Source of the DNA: Moraxella nasibovis
GTDB taxonomy: Bacteria; Pseudomonadota; Gammaproteobacteria; Pseudomonadales; Moraxellaceae
Direction: 5' to 3'
Assembly: GCF_029581575.1 (NCBI RefSeq)
Contig: NZ_CP089975.1
Coordinates: 1,984,001-2,048,000 of the forward strand
Length of the DNA: 64,000 bases
Shown here: positions 39,001-48,005 of the stretch, piece by piece
How positions within the stretch are numbered: the first letter of the stretch is position 1
How the letters are laid out: each line of letters begins with the position of its first letter
Notes under the pieces: generated by a model
Told to the model about the DNA's origin: nothing
The model's database searches: none
What the model saw: the letters and a program-made list of their open reading frames with translations, nothing else
Made by a program: the position numbers and the translations under genes

Positions 39001-39156
39001 CGTATAAGGCACCGTGACGATGACAGCAGGCACATCAATGTCAGGAAACTGCTGAATTTTCATGGCACGAAAGCCCAGCACGCCCGCCACCGTCATCAGA
39101 CTAAAAATCAAGATGGCAACGAGCGGATTTTTGATGGAATAAGCTGAAAAATTCAT
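36085..39156 (-). CDS. RND efflux transporter, inner-membrane pump
   Basis: A 1023-residue AcrB-type pump with twelve membrane segments and two large periplasmic loops. It opens with FSAYSIKNPLVAILIFSLM and contains DDAIVEVENIMRH, the proton-relay region of segment 4, and the repeat-2 helix LLVDYAIIAEEQ. ATG 39156 is chosen with AGGGG five bases upstream; it overlaps the adaptor stop by one base. It exports drugs or lipophilic compounds; the substrate is unknown. No outer-membrane channel gene lies nearby, so an unlinked TolC or OprM-type partner is expected. Confidence 0.93.
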   Translation of the reverse strand: MNFSAYSIKNPLVAILIFSLMTVAGVLGFRAMKIQQFPDIDVPAVIVTVPYTGASPAQLETDVAKKIENKITSIEGVKHIRSTLQTGVATIHTEFALEKDLSEAVDDVRSALDEIAGDLPAAAESPVITKVSTAGFPVVSYSVASDTMSEAELSWFVDDTLNKQLASIEGVGQLARVGGIERQIIIAADADRLSGWQLPITQLANQLFALQTDASGGEASIGGGTQIIRVLGSAKSVSELASLQVVTPAGGVALGQLADISDAHADPKSQAVLDGQTVVAMSITRSRGASEVQMVKEVDAKIAKLSHQYPHIRINKIYDNAEPVAEDYKASMQMLIEGCLLAVLVVFLFLKDWRATLVAAAALPLSIIPTFLMMWLFGFSLNIISLLALSLVIGVLVDDAIVEVENIMRHLHMGKTPYEAAMEAADEIGLAVVATTFTLIAVFLPTAFMDGVVGQFFSQFGWTAAISVFMSLLVARLVTPMMAAYLLKPKAHQSETTGRTMRVYLKVVKWTLNHRAITLVATIVLFIGSLSMAKLLSGAFIPPDDSNQTQVTLELTPDATLDDTVRIGQMAADVIGRVDGVASVFISAGSAAQGGDSRNAAAGSENAATLNVLLDPRGTRPSKTDIEHAIADAITEVPSARFVVGLSATGDSGYGFSLMSDDPVLLDRTVNEVMGQIRTLSVVSAVTSNKPLGKPELVALPSTVQMADKGVTTVSIADTLRVATTGDYEQALPKLNLDTRQIPIVVRLPDEKRSDFNALNALYVPSSTELGAVKLSEVASLQYATGEAEIRRLDRQRSIKITVQSDQELGVVIDAVKALPALQNLPDGVSVIDEGQADSMAELFTGFAIAMSVGVFCIFGVLVLLFHKVLQPFTILMALPLSIGGAFIGLVLTDSSLSISSLIGFIMLMGIATKNSILLVDYAIIAEEQGKSQLDAILDACKKRARPIIMTTIAMGAGMLPLVFGWGGADPTFRRPMAVAVLGGLITSTFLSLIVIPVVYTLMDDLGKRFARRKTSASKPQSV

Positions 39157-40412
39157 CACTGCCCCTGTGTGTTGGTCTGCTGTTCGTGATGATCATGAAT
39201 CATCGCCACTCTCACCACATCGCCATCCGCCAAGAACTCTGCACTTCTTGCCACGATGAGCGCATCGGTCGGCACGCCTGCTACCGCCACATACGCCCCT
39301 TGATGCGACAGCACCGACACCTTATTACGAGCGACTTGGTACAGCCCATCCTCTTTTGCGTGCAATATCCATACGTAATCATGCCCATCAGTGCTCGTCA
39401 TGGCAGCTCGTGGCACCGACAGTGCCTGTGACTGGCTCAGCACAAATCTGCCCGTCTGATACATGCCAGCGCTCAAAGGCGCGCCCACTGGCAGCGCAAC
39501 ATGCACCGTCATCTCACGCCCTTGATTGGCGGTCGGTGATAGGCGAGTCACCCGACCCACCACCACACCATCGCCCACATCGATGAGCGCCTCTTGTCCC
39601 ACACGGATCTTTGTGGCGTTTTGGGGTGAGATGGTCGCTTGCCATTCTAATGCGCCATCTTTGATAATGGTAAACAAAGGATTGCCACTGGCAAGCACGC
39701 CCACTTGCGCCATGCGCTCGCTGATAATACCTGAGACTGGCGCGGTGATGTTGGTGTTGTTTAGGCTGGTTTTCGTGTTGTTTAATTTGGCACGAGCGGC
39801 GATGACGGTGGCGTCTGCCTGTCTTAGCGCCGTCCGATAAGCATCGACTTCCTGACGGCTGATGGCATCCAGCGCAAGCAGCGGCTCAGTACGAGCAAGG
39901 TCGGCACGCGCCTTTTCAGCACTGGCGAGCGCTTGCTCTAAATCTGCCGCCGCCTGAATCTCGCTGTCTTTTAAAGATGACGCATCCAGCACCGCCAGCA
40001 CCTGCCCTGCTTGTACCACATCGCCCACCTCTACGAGCACCTGCTCGATGGTCGCCCCTGTGATGCGCCCGCTCACCTGCGCTGTCTTTTGTGCGGCGAT
40101 GCTGCCATTGGCAGAGATTTCCTGTGCCACCTGCCTTAGCACAGGTCGCACCGCCTCGACCGTCATGGCGACAGACAAAGCGGCATGATCAGAAGTCGCC
40201 GCCCCATCAGTCGCTACATTTGTATCGCCCTGCGTGTCGCTGCGTCCGCCGATACCAAGCCCAATCAGCACGCCAGCCAATAGTGCAGCCAGCAGCACCG
40301 CCCCCAAAATCGCCATACCCATCGCCGACAGCCGTCCTGATGGTGCGCTGCTGACGGTCACTTTTTGGTGATGGTTATGGGCGTCTTGATTGGTAGGGTT
40401 GTCTTGATTCAT
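39156..40412 (-). CDS. RND efflux periplasmic adaptor
   Basis: A 418-residue membrane-fusion protein. A His- and Asn-rich N-terminus is followed by one membrane anchor (about 29-54, not a lipobox). A lipoyl half-motif VLVEVGDVVQAGQVLAVLD follows, then a short helical hairpin (EIQAAADLEQALASAEKARADLA), the second lipoyl half with ITAPVSGIISERM, and beta-barrel domains. It joins the inner-membrane pump to an outer-membrane channel. It is translated first, with the pump gene overlapping by one base. No regulator gene is adjacent. Confidence 0.92.
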   Translation of the reverse strand: MNQDNPTNQDAHNHHQKVTVSSAPSGRLSAMGMAILGAVLLAALLAGVLIGLGIGGRSDTQGDTNVATDGAATSDHAALSVAMTVEAVRPVLRQVAQEISANGSIAAQKTAQVSGRITGATIEQVLVEVGDVVQAGQVLAVLDASSLKDSEIQAAADLEQALASAEKARADLARTEPLLALDAISRQEVDAYRTALRQADATVIAARAKLNNTKTSLNNTNITAPVSGIISERMAQVGVLASGNPLFTIIKDGALEWQATISPQNATKIRVGQEALIDVGDGVVVGRVTRLSPTANQGREMTVHVALPVGAPLSAGMYQTGRFVLSQSQALSVPRAAMTSTDGHDYVWILHAKEDGLYQVARNKVSVLSHQGAYVAVAGVPTDALIVARSAEFLADGDVVRVAMIHDHHEQQTNTQGQ

Positions 40413-40474
40413 GTTATTATCCCAGTTATTGTATGAGTATCATTGTACGGTTTTAAGGGCGGTTTTGACGACAT

Positions 40475-41008
40475 TCATCCATCTTTAAAACGATAAGCAT
40501 ACATCGCATGGTTAAATATCTTGCCGTTCACGCATTCGTTATTGGCAATGATACCACAAAACTCAAAGCCCAAGCGTTCAGCGACCCGTCGAGATGGCAA
40601 ATTCTGCTCGGCAGCCCGAATCTCCACCACCTGCACCCCATAATAATGCTTAGCGATATCCATCAGCCCACGCACCGCACGAGTGATGATGCCACGACCC
40701 TGATGCTCTTGGCTTAGCCAGTATCCGATGTCTGCTTTTTTTAGAGCTGGGTAGATGTTGTTGAGACTTGCCGCTCCGACGATTGCCCCTTGATGGATGA
40801 TGACCGTATCCACGCCTTTGCCGTCAGCGTATTTACCCAAAGCAAATTTGACAAAGTCCTTGTAGCTGCGTTCATCACAGTCCGCCACCCAAGGCAGGTA
40901 CTGACCCAGATAGTCCTTTTGGCGACCGACCAGCTGTACCATTTGTTTGGCATGATGCTCATGCACCAATGCCAAAGTGATGTCGTCATCAATAGGATAA
41001 CAAAACAT
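40475..41008 (-). CDS. GNAT N-acetyltransferase, RimL-like
   Basis: A 177-residue GNAT-fold protein. The acetyl-CoA loop region is IGYWLSQEHQGRGIITRAVRGLMD (starting near residue 93), and the following RAAEQNLPSRRVAERLGFEFCG is typical of RimJ/RimL-type acetyltransferases that modify protein N-termini or other amines. Substrate unknown. It stands alone between the RND pair and recG, both transcribed in the same direction. Confidence 0.88.
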   Translation of the reverse strand: MFCYPIDDDITLALVHEHHAKQMVQLVGRQKDYLGQYLPWVADCDERSYKDFVKFALGKYADGKGVDTVIIHQGAIVGAASLNNIYPALKKADIGYWLSQEHQGRGIITRAVRGLMDIAKHYYGVQVVEIRAAEQNLPSRRVAERLGFEFCGIIANNECVNGKIFNHAMYAYRFKDG

Positions 41009-41069
41009 GATTGCTTCTTTTTATCATTATCTCATTCACTTGGTGGCGTATGGCTTGTGTTCAAGTCTG

Positions 41070-43175
41070 TTAGGCATTCACATACTCTTTGACATCAGGC
41101 AGCCAAGTATTGACAATCTGCTGTGCCAATTGCTGCTGGCTGGCATCATTGATGAGCTGATGGGCGATGTTCTGGGCAGTGGCAAGCAACACTTCATCTC
41201 GCACAATGTCCGCCAGATAATAGCCCATGTCGCCTGTCTGCCTTTTACCCAAAAGCTCGCCTGCCCCACGCAGCTCCAAGTCTTTTTGGGCGATGACAAA
41301 GCCGTCCGTGCTGTCTCTTAGGACATTAAGCCGTTCAATGCCTGTTGGCGATAACGGCGTTTGGTATAACAGCACACAAAACGACTTGGCAGAACCACGC
41401 CCCACTCGCCCACGCAGCTGATGTAGCTGAGACAACCCCAATCGTTCGGCATTTTCAATCACCATCAAAGACGCATTTGGCACATCCACGCCCACTTCAA
41501 TGACCGTCGTCGCCACCAAAAGATCAATATTACCCAGCTTAAACTCATTCATGACAGCTTGCTTGTCGGCAGGCTTCATCTTGCCATGCACCAGCCCAAT
41601 GTTAATATCAAGCCGTTCGCACAAATCTTCGTACAACAGCTCTGCCGACTGAGCATCCAGCACGCTTGATTCTTCAACCAAAGGACACACCCAATAGGCT
41701 TGTTTGCCTTCTTTGCAATTTGCAAAAATCCGCTCAATCACTTCATCACGGCGATCTCGGCTGATGGTAACGGTGGTGATCGGCGTGCGATTGGGTGGCA
41801 GCTCATCAATCACCGACACATCCATGTCGCCGTACATACTCATCGCCAGCGTCCTAGGAATGGGGGTTGCCGTCATGGCAAGCTGATGGGGCGTGCTGTT
41901 TGCCACGCCTTTATTGGCAAGGCGAAGTCTTTGTTCCACGCCAAAACGGTGCTGTTCATCAATGATGACCAAGCCCAATTTGGCAAACACCACCCCATCT
42001 TGGAACAAAGCGTGCGTACCGACAACCACCTGCACTTCATTCGCCACAATGTCATCAAGCATGGCGGCACGCTCTTTGGCGGTCTGCTTGCCTGCCAAAA
42101 AACCCACGCCCACGCCCAAAGGGGCAAACCATTTTTGAAAATTGATAAAATGTTGCTCCGCCAAAATCTCTGTCGGTGCCATCACCGCCACTTGCCAGCC
42201 ACTGTCCAAAGCATGACACGCCGTCAATGCCGCCACCAAAGTTTTGCCTGCACCGACATCGCCTTGGATCAGCCTTAGCATGGGCTTACTGGTCGCCATG
42301 TCTGCCACCGCATCGCCAATCACGCGTTTTTGAGCCTGAGTCAAATCAAAGGGCAAATTTGCCAACAGCTTTTGCGCCAAAGGGCTACTGTCTTGGCATC
42401 TGGGCGCTTTGTATTGATAAACATTGTTACGCCGATACAAAAACGCCAACTGATGCGCCACCAGCTCTTCAATAATCAAACGCCGACACGCAGGGTGCGT
42501 GCGTTCTTTTAGTCCTTCTAACAGTGCCGTCTGAGCAAAAATATCCGCATCTTTATCAGGCAGATGAATCTGTTTTAATGCCGTCAAAATGTCCGATTGA
42601 ATGTCGTGAATGCCAACATTTTGTAATTGCAAAGGGGTCAGACAATGTAGCGTTTCATGTGAAACGGCATTGATGGCAAGGCGGACAAGCTGGCGTATTT
42701 TATTTTGGTGCAAGCCTTTGACCGCAGGATAAATCGGCAACAGCCCACTTTCAAATGCTTTGGTGCCTGTGATGTGGTATTCTGGATGAGCCATCTGCAC
42801 GCCATAGCGACTCACCTTAATCTCGCCAAATGCGGTGATGTTCGCCCCCAGCACCATCGTGTTTTTTAGTGCCGCATAAGTCTTAAAAAACCGCAAAACA
42901 AGCACGCCCGTATCATCCTCAATCGCCACGCTCATGCCTGTACGATTGGTCTCAACATGAGTCACCACGCCACTGACCAGCACGCTCATGCCATGTTCCA
43001 CATCACGAATTGGCACCAGACGGCTGCGGTCTTCATAATCACGAGGCAGGTGCATGAGCATATCAAAAATACGATGAATGCCCAGCTCTTTTAATCGCCC
43101 AGCCAGTGCATCGCCCACCCCTGACAATGCCGTCATGGGCAAGTTAATCACAAGAGAAGTTGCTGGTTTTGGCAT
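41070..43175 (-). CDS. recG: ATP-dependent DNA helicase RecG
   Basis: A 701-residue helicase that regresses stalled replication forks and acts on Holliday and R-loop structures. The N-terminal wedge (OB) domain includes LPRDYEDRS. Helicase motifs are GDVGAGKT (Walker A), DEQH (motif II), MTATPIPRT (III) and QLRGRVGRG (VI). The length equals the family's. It ends about 60 bases before the GNAT gene on the same strand. Confidence 0.97.
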   Translation of the reverse strand: MPKPATSLVINLPMTALSGVGDALAGRLKELGIHRIFDMLMHLPRDYEDRSRLVPIRDVEHGMSVLVSGVVTHVETNRTGMSVAIEDDTGVLVLRFFKTYAALKNTMVLGANITAFGEIKVSRYGVQMAHPEYHITGTKAFESGLLPIYPAVKGLHQNKIRQLVRLAINAVSHETLHCLTPLQLQNVGIHDIQSDILTALKQIHLPDKDADIFAQTALLEGLKERTHPACRRLIIEELVAHQLAFLYRRNNVYQYKAPRCQDSSPLAQKLLANLPFDLTQAQKRVIGDAVADMATSKPMLRLIQGDVGAGKTLVAALTACHALDSGWQVAVMAPTEILAEQHFINFQKWFAPLGVGVGFLAGKQTAKERAAMLDDIVANEVQVVVGTHALFQDGVVFAKLGLVIIDEQHRFGVEQRLRLANKGVANSTPHQLAMTATPIPRTLAMSMYGDMDVSVIDELPPNRTPITTVTISRDRRDEVIERIFANCKEGKQAYWVCPLVEESSVLDAQSAELLYEDLCERLDINIGLVHGKMKPADKQAVMNEFKLGNIDLLVATTVIEVGVDVPNASLMVIENAERLGLSQLHQLRGRVGRGSAKSFCVLLYQTPLSPTGIERLNVLRDSTDGFVIAQKDLELRGAGELLGKRQTGDMGYYLADIVRDEVLLATAQNIAHQLINDASQQQLAQQIVNTWLPDVKEYVNA

Positions 43176-43273
43176 GGCACACCTTGATTTACAAATCTTT
43201 ATAATACAAATGGCTAAATTGTTTTACAATAAGCCTGATTTTACAACCATTTTCATCAATTGAAAAGAACAAC

Positions 43274-44410
43274 ATGAAAAAGTACACCGCATTTCCACTC
43301 GCCATCACAACAGTCGCCCTGACTGCCACACTCGCCACAGGTTGCACCACAGCCAAACAAACCGTTCAGACCACACCCACCACCCAAGCGATGCCGACGC
43401 TTGCTCTTGTGCTTGGTGGTGGCGGTACTCGTGGCTATGCTCACATCGGCGCCATCAAAGCCTTAGAAGAACACGGCATTCGTCCAAATCTGGTGGTCGG
43501 CACAAGTGCAGGGGCGATGGTTGGGGCGATTTATGCTTCAGGCAAGCGCATTCAAGACATCGAACACGCCGCCTTGACGCTCAACGACACCGACCTACTC
43601 ACGCTCGCCCCAAGCAAACAAGGGCTCATCGATGGTACAGCCATAAGACGCTTTGTCAATGACCAAGTCAAACACCAAACCATTGAAAAATTTCCCACAC
43701 GCTTTGCTGCCGTCGCCACTGACGCCCACGCAAAGACCGCCGTCACCATCCGTCAAGGCGATGCAGGACTTGCGGTGCAAGCCTCATCAAGTCTGCCAAA
43801 TTTATTCATCGCGCCACGCATTCCTGAGCATGGTGGCAAAAAATACACCGACGGCGGACAAGTCGCCCTGCTGCCATCAGCCATCGCAAAATCTTTGGGG
43901 GCAGACATGGTCATCGCCGTTGATGTGATGGCAACACCTACACCGCCCGCCCAAGACAAACGCACTGCCCAGCCCACCAAAAACACCGCAGGCATTGCTC
44001 GTACCGACACAGGCATCAAGGCGGTCTGGGGCGATGAAGTCATTGAATTTCCCATTAACAAAGACGCCATCGCCAAAAGCACGCAAGGCTTGCCCATCAG
44101 CATTGATGTGGATAAACTGCTTGGCATGATTCCCAATAATGCCCAAATCCCCTTGCCTGCCAACTTCCCAAAAACTCTACCAAAAACCAAAGGCGAGATG
44201 ATACGCACCATCAACGATGTGTTTTTACAAAACACGAGTCGTGCCACGACCGCTGACATTCAAGCCTCCGATGTCCTCATCGCTCCTGACTTGTCTGCCT
44301 ATGCCATCTTTGACCCCACCGACAAAGAAAAAATCATTCAAGCAGGCTACGACGCCACGCTACAACAGATGGATCAAATCAAAGCCCTACTTGCCAAGCA
44401 CGGCAAATAG
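43274..44410 (+). CDS. Patatin-like phospholipase, predicted lipoprotein
   Basis: A 378-residue protein with a lipoprotein signal ending in LATGC (Cys24), a Thr-rich linker and a patatin domain. Oxyanion loop GGGGTRG lies at 48-54, nucleophile Ser78 in GTSAG, and the catalytic Asp in YTDGGQ near residue 197. Patatins are acyl hydrolases of phospholipids. Many RssA-type patatins are cytoplasmic; the lipobox here places this one at the envelope. A conserved C-terminal region of about 120 residues has no assigned role. It is divergent from recG and followed by a strong terminator. Confidence 0.9.
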   Translation: MKKYTAFPLAITTVALTATLATGCTTAKQTVQTTPTTQAMPTLALVLGGGGTRGYAHIGAIKALEEHGIRPNLVVGTSAGAMVGAIYASGKRIQDIEHAALTLNDTDLLTLAPSKQGLIDGTAIRRFVNDQVKHQTIEKFPTRFAAVATDAHAKTAVTIRQGDAGLAVQASSSLPNLFIAPRIPEHGGKKYTDGGQVALLPSAIAKSLGADMVIAVDVMATPTPPAQDKRTAQPTKNTAGIARTDTGIKAVWGDEVIEFPINKDAIAKSTQGLPISIDVDKLLGMIPNNAQIPLPANFPKTLPKTKGEMIRTINDVFLQNTSRATTADIQASDVLIAPDLSAYAIFDPTDKEKIIQAGYDATLQQMDQIKALLAKHGK

Positions 44411-44461
44411 CAAAGATTGGTACGGCTTTTTTGTTTTTAAAAAGCCGCCCACGCCCCAACA

Positions 44462-44494
44462 AAAAAACGCAAACCTAAACGATTTGCGTTTTTT
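44462..44494 (+). terminator. Terminator after the patatin gene
   Basis: A 12-bp stem, AAAAAACGCAAA with TTTGCGTTTTTT, and a 9-base loop, about 50 bases after the stop. Confidence 0.9.
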
Positions 44495-44532
44495 ATGGTC
44501 AATGAGCCACAAAATCATGTGGTTGATAAATT

Positions 44533-44612
44533 GGGCTAAGATAATGCAGGGTGGGTTTTACCCACCGCTTTTGGGTTTGCATTCTTACAATGGTGGGCTA
44601 AGCTTGTCCTAC
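44533..44612. repeat. Short inverted-repeat element
   Basis: GGTGGGT-TTT-ACCCACC at 44550-44566 forms a perfect 7-bp hairpin. It is flanked by two copies of GGGCTAAG (44533-44540 and about 44595-44602). It looks like a degenerate intergenic repeat. The rest of the 44411-44679 gap holds no gene. Confidence 0.45.
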
Positions 44613-44679
44613 ACCTCGATGGCGAACAAAGCCCCCTACGCTTTGCAAAACCCCAACAAATCCAAGCAATTACACCCAA

Positions 44680-45249
44680 CTATTTAACAAGCGTACTAAT
44701 GGCTTTAAAAGCAGGGTCTTTACTAGAACGCAGCAATTCAAACAAAATCGCCTCCACAGTCGTTACCACCGCACCCGCCCGACGCATACGCCGTAGGGCA
44801 ATTTTGCGGTCATAAGAGTCTCTTGAACTGGTGGCATCGCTGATGATGACAGGTTGCATGCCATTATCCAACAAATCAAGGGCGGTCTGCTGTACGCACA
44901 CATGGGTCTCAATGCCAAAAATCAGCACATGATGGCGATTTTGCATGGCAAGATGTCGCCAAGTCGTCTCATCGTCCGCCGAGCTAAATGCCGATTTTTC
45001 AAAGACACTTGCCTCACCTAGCACCGCCGACAGCTCGCCCACCGTATGCCCCAAGCCCTTTGGGTACTGCTCATTGACCGTCAAAGGCACACCAAGCAGA
45101 TTTAGCCCCTCAATCAATATTTTGGCTTTTTTGGTGATTTTATCCATCTCAAAAATGTGCGGTGCAAATTTTTCTTGCACATCAATCATGAGTGCCTGCG
45201 TGTCTTCACGGCTGATACGATAGGTGCGTGTTACAGTTGTGGTGCTCAT
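44680..45249 (-). CDS. Isochorismatase-like cysteine hydrolase
   Basis: A 189-residue protein of the isochorismatase-like fold. The triad Asp23 (MIDVQEKF), Lys85 (FEKSAFS) and Cys118 (ETHVCVQQTA) is visible, together with the cis-peptide segment preceding the cysteine. Relatives hydrolyse nicotinamide, other amides or isochorismate; the substrate is not evident. It stands alone. The 232-base gap to argA holds no recognised gene, only presumed divergent promoters. Confidence 0.88.
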   Translation of the reverse strand: MSTTTVTRTYRISREDTQALMIDVQEKFAPHIFEMDKITKKAKILIEGLNLLGVPLTVNEQYPKGLGHTVGELSAVLGEASVFEKSAFSSADDETTWRHLAMQNRHHVLIFGIETHVCVQQTALDLLDNGMQPVIISDATSSRDSYDRKIALRRMRRAGAVVTTVEAILFELLRSSKDPAFKAISTLVK

Positions 45250-45481
45250 ACAAATTCCTTATTTTTCCAAAAAGCCTTTTTAATACAGCTTTAATGTACT
45301 AAAATTTTTTGGGTCGGTCAAGGCGTTTTATCACTCCACGCTTGTTTTTGTTGGATAAGATTATCATCGCCAAGCCATCACAAAAAATCCCCACCCAAAA
45401 CCACAAAAAACACTTGCATTCATAAAAAAGCCGATTATCATAGTCTTTTTAATCTTTGAAAATCATAAAGCCAAAGCCATC

Positions 45482-46795
45482 ATGCACAGCCCAAATCCCA
45501 GCCAAAACCCAATCCAATGGTTTCGCCACTCCGCCCCCTATATCAACACACACCGTGGCAAGACTTTTGTCATCATGTTCGGTGGCGAAGCGGTGGCGCA
45601 CGCCGATTTTGATCGTCTGATTCACGATTTTGCCCTTTTGCACAGTCTGGGCATTCGGCTGGTGCTGGTGCATGGAGCTCGTCCGCAGATTGATGATGCG
45701 CTTAGCAAAATCAATCTGCCCACAGACAAATCCAGCCACCTGCGTATCACACCGCCTGCTGCCATGCCACACATTTTGGCGGCGGTGGGGGCAATTCGCT
45801 TGCACCTTGAATCACGACTGTCGATGGGGCTTGCCAATTCGCCCATGTTCGGGTCACGCATTGATGTGGTGTCGGGCAATTTTATCATCGCCAGACCCTA
45901 TGGCGTGCGTGATGGCATTGACCATCAGATGACAGGCGAAGTGCGTAGCATTGACGATACTGCCATTCGTCATAATCTGTCGCATAATCACATCGTCATT
46001 TTAAGTCCGATTGGCTTTTCTATGTCAGGCGATGTGTTCAACCTGTCTGCCGAAGAAGTGGCGCAGCACACCGCACGCACCTTACAAGCGGATAAGCTGA
46101 TTTTTCTTGGCGAAGATGCCCTATATCAACACGGCAAACTCATCAGAGAGCTGACCACCGCCCAAGCCCAAACACTGCTTGATGGCGATGATGACTTAGA
46201 TGAGCAAATGAGACGATTTTTGGCGTGTGCGGTGCGTGTGGGCGATGTGGTGGAGCGGACGCAGATTTTACCCTTTGCCAAAGACGGTGCGTTATTAGAA
46301 GAGTTATTTACCCGAGATGGCTTGGGGACGATGATTACTCGCACGCCGTATGATAAGATTCGCCCTGCGGTGATGGGCGATGTGCTGGGGCTTTTGACCT
46401 TATTAAAACCCCTAGAAGACGCAGGCATTCTCATCAAACGCCCACAAGAGCGGCTAGAATCCGACATTGAGCATTACACCATCATCGAGCGTGATGGCAT
46501 GGTGGTCGGCTGTGCGGCACTGTATTCGCTTGATGATGAAAGTGCAGAGATTGCCAGCATTGCCATTCACCCTGACTATCGTGGTGGCAGTCGTGGCGAT
46601 GATTTATTAAAATTCATTGAAAACCAAGCCAAAAATTCAGGTCTCACCAAGCTGTTCGCCCTAACCACACACACAAGCCACTGGTTCATTGAACATGGTT
46701 TTTTTGAAACCAATGTCCTAGCCCTACCCCAAGCACGCCAAGCACGCTACCACAACGGCAGAAATTCCAAAATCTTTATCAAACACATTGTATGA
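45482..46795 (+). CDS. argA: N-acetylglutamate synthase
   Basis: A 437-residue two-domain enzyme for the first step of arginine synthesis, acetylating glutamate with acetyl-CoA. An amino-acid-kinase-like domain (about residues 20-285, with VIMFGGEAV and LVHGARPQID) that usually carries arginine feedback is followed by a GNAT domain (about 295-437, with IASIAIHPDYRGGSRGDDLL). The length is typical of classical ArgA. It stands alone and shares a terminator with the convergent FKBP gene. Confidence 0.95.
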   Translation: MHSPNPSQNPIQWFRHSAPYINTHRGKTFVIMFGGEAVAHADFDRLIHDFALLHSLGIRLVLVHGARPQIDDALSKINLPTDKSSHLRITPPAAMPHILAAVGAIRLHLESRLSMGLANSPMFGSRIDVVSGNFIIARPYGVRDGIDHQMTGEVRSIDDTAIRHNLSHNHIVILSPIGFSMSGDVFNLSAEEVAQHTARTLQADKLIFLGEDALYQHGKLIRELTTAQAQTLLDGDDDLDEQMRRFLACAVRVGDVVERTQILPFAKDGALLEELFTRDGLGTMITRTPYDKIRPAVMGDVLGLLTLLKPLEDAGILIKRPQERLESDIEHYTIIERDGMVVGCAALYSLDDESAEIASIAIHPDYRGGSRGDDLLKFIENQAKNSGLTKLFALTTHTSHWFIEHGFFETNVLALPQARQARYHNGRNSKIFIKHIV

Positions 46796-46802
46796 TAAGC
46801 CA

Positions 46803-46836
46803 AAAAAATAAACCCTTGAAAAATCAAGGGTTTATG
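46803..46836. terminator. Shared terminator between argA and the FKBP gene
   Basis: AAACCCTTGA (46810-46819) pairs with TCAAGGGTTT (46824-46833). On the minus strand it is followed by TATTTTTTTG, so it is strongest for the FKBP gene; on the plus strand the tail is weaker. Confidence 0.8.
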
Positions 46837-46871
46837 TTATTTACCGACATTAAAAGCATCAAGCTTTTGGA

Positions 46872-47681
46872 TCATTGATTGGTCTGTGCCTGACCTTGGG
46901 CAGCTACCATGTCTTGCTGCGCTTTGGCAATGGCGGCTTTGGCGGCGGCCTCATCGAGCAGCTCAACAGTAAAAATCAGCGTGCTGTTTGGCTCGATGGC
47001 AGGATTGCCCGCCTCGCCATAGGCAAGCTCACTTGGTACATACAGCTCGTATTTAGCACCCTCTTTCATTAGCTGCAAACCTTCCGTCCAGCCTTTGATG
47101 ACTTCGTTCAGTTTAAACTGCGCTGGCACGCCACGCTCATAAGATGAGTCAAATACTTTGCCGTTGATGAGCTTGCCTTCATAATGCACCGTCACCACAT
47201 CGGTGGCTTTTGGCTGCTTGCCGGTGCCTTCGGTGATGACTTTGTATTGTAGACCTGATGCGGTGGTCTGTACGCCTTCTTTGGTCTTATTTTGGGCTAA
47301 AAATTGCTCGCCATCGGCTTTATTTTTGGCAGCTTTTTCGCCAGCCTCTTTGATTTTGCGCTCTTCAAAAGCCTTGCCCACCGCCTCGATTTGCGCATCG
47401 GTTAAGGCGCTTTCTTTGCCGTCAAAGGCGTCTTTGATGGCTTTGTTTAAAATGTCCATGTCCAGCTGTTCGCCAGTTTGGTCGCTCATCGCTTTTAGAT
47501 TGGCACCTTGCCCATAGCCGATGATGTAGCTGATTTTTTGAGTTTCAGAGCTTTGCTCATTGACGACGGTTGATTTTTGGGGTGTCTTAGCGTCGGTCGC
47601 TGCCTCAGCCTTGTCTTTGTTGCAGCCAGCCAAAGCCAATGTTGCCATTAAGCTTGCGGCAAGTAGGGTGTATTTTTTCAT
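46872..47681 (-). CDS. FKBP-type peptidyl-prolyl isomerase lipoprotein, Mip/FkpA-like
   Basis: A 269-residue protein with lipobox LAGC (Cys20), a helical dimerisation region (about 45-130, rich in Lys and Glu) and a C-terminal FKBP domain (about 145-245) with VTVHYEGKLINGKVFDSSYERG, VIKGWTEGLQLMKEGAKYELYVPSELAYG. These enzymes speed proline isomerisation and act as periplasmic or surface chaperones. A Gln- and Ala-rich tail follows the domain. The 324 bases up to the divergent channel gene hold no gene. Confidence 0.93.
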   Translation of the reverse strand: MKKYTLLAASLMATLALAGCNKDKAEAATDAKTPQKSTVVNEQSSETQKISYIIGYGQGANLKAMSDQTGEQLDMDILNKAIKDAFDGKESALTDAQIEAVGKAFEERKIKEAGEKAAKNKADGEQFLAQNKTKEGVQTTASGLQYKVITEGTGKQPKATDVVTVHYEGKLINGKVFDSSYERGVPAQFKLNEVIKGWTEGLQLMKEGAKYELYVPSELAYGEAGNPAIEPNSTLIFTVELLDEAAAKAAIAKAQQDMVAAQGQAQTNQ

Positions 47682-47867
47682 GAATTTCTCAATTTAAAGG
47701 ATAAAATGACGGCGCAAAGACGAGCTTAGGTCTGCACCAAGAAGCACATCATACCAAAAAATGCGCCCAAGCGCCATGCTTTCGGTGCTTATTTGGATTT
47801 TGACTGTATAGGAATTGTTAATATTGTTATGAAAAATTATCCACGAGCAAAATTCCAGCGATTTTAA

Positions 47868-47876
47868 TGCTATAAT
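47868..47876 (+). promoter_or_regulatory. Extended -10 promoter before the channel gene
   Basis: TGC-TATAAT at 47868-47876 is an extended -10 box about 130 bases before the ATG at 48006. No clear -35 box was seen. Confidence 0.5.
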
Positions 47877-48005
47877 CTAGCAATAAATCGCCTGTTGTGA
47901 TGTGTCAGACACATTTTTTAATGAGCCGCACCACCCTAAATGGCGTTCTTTCAATTTAAATTCTTAAATTTTCATCTTCTTAAACACCCACTGTGGAGCA
48001 TATTC

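Noticed and set aside
44217-44687. Plus-strand open frame overlapping the patatin 3' end
   Set aside because: It covers the patatin C-terminus, the terminator and repeat DNA, and has no recognisable protein features.
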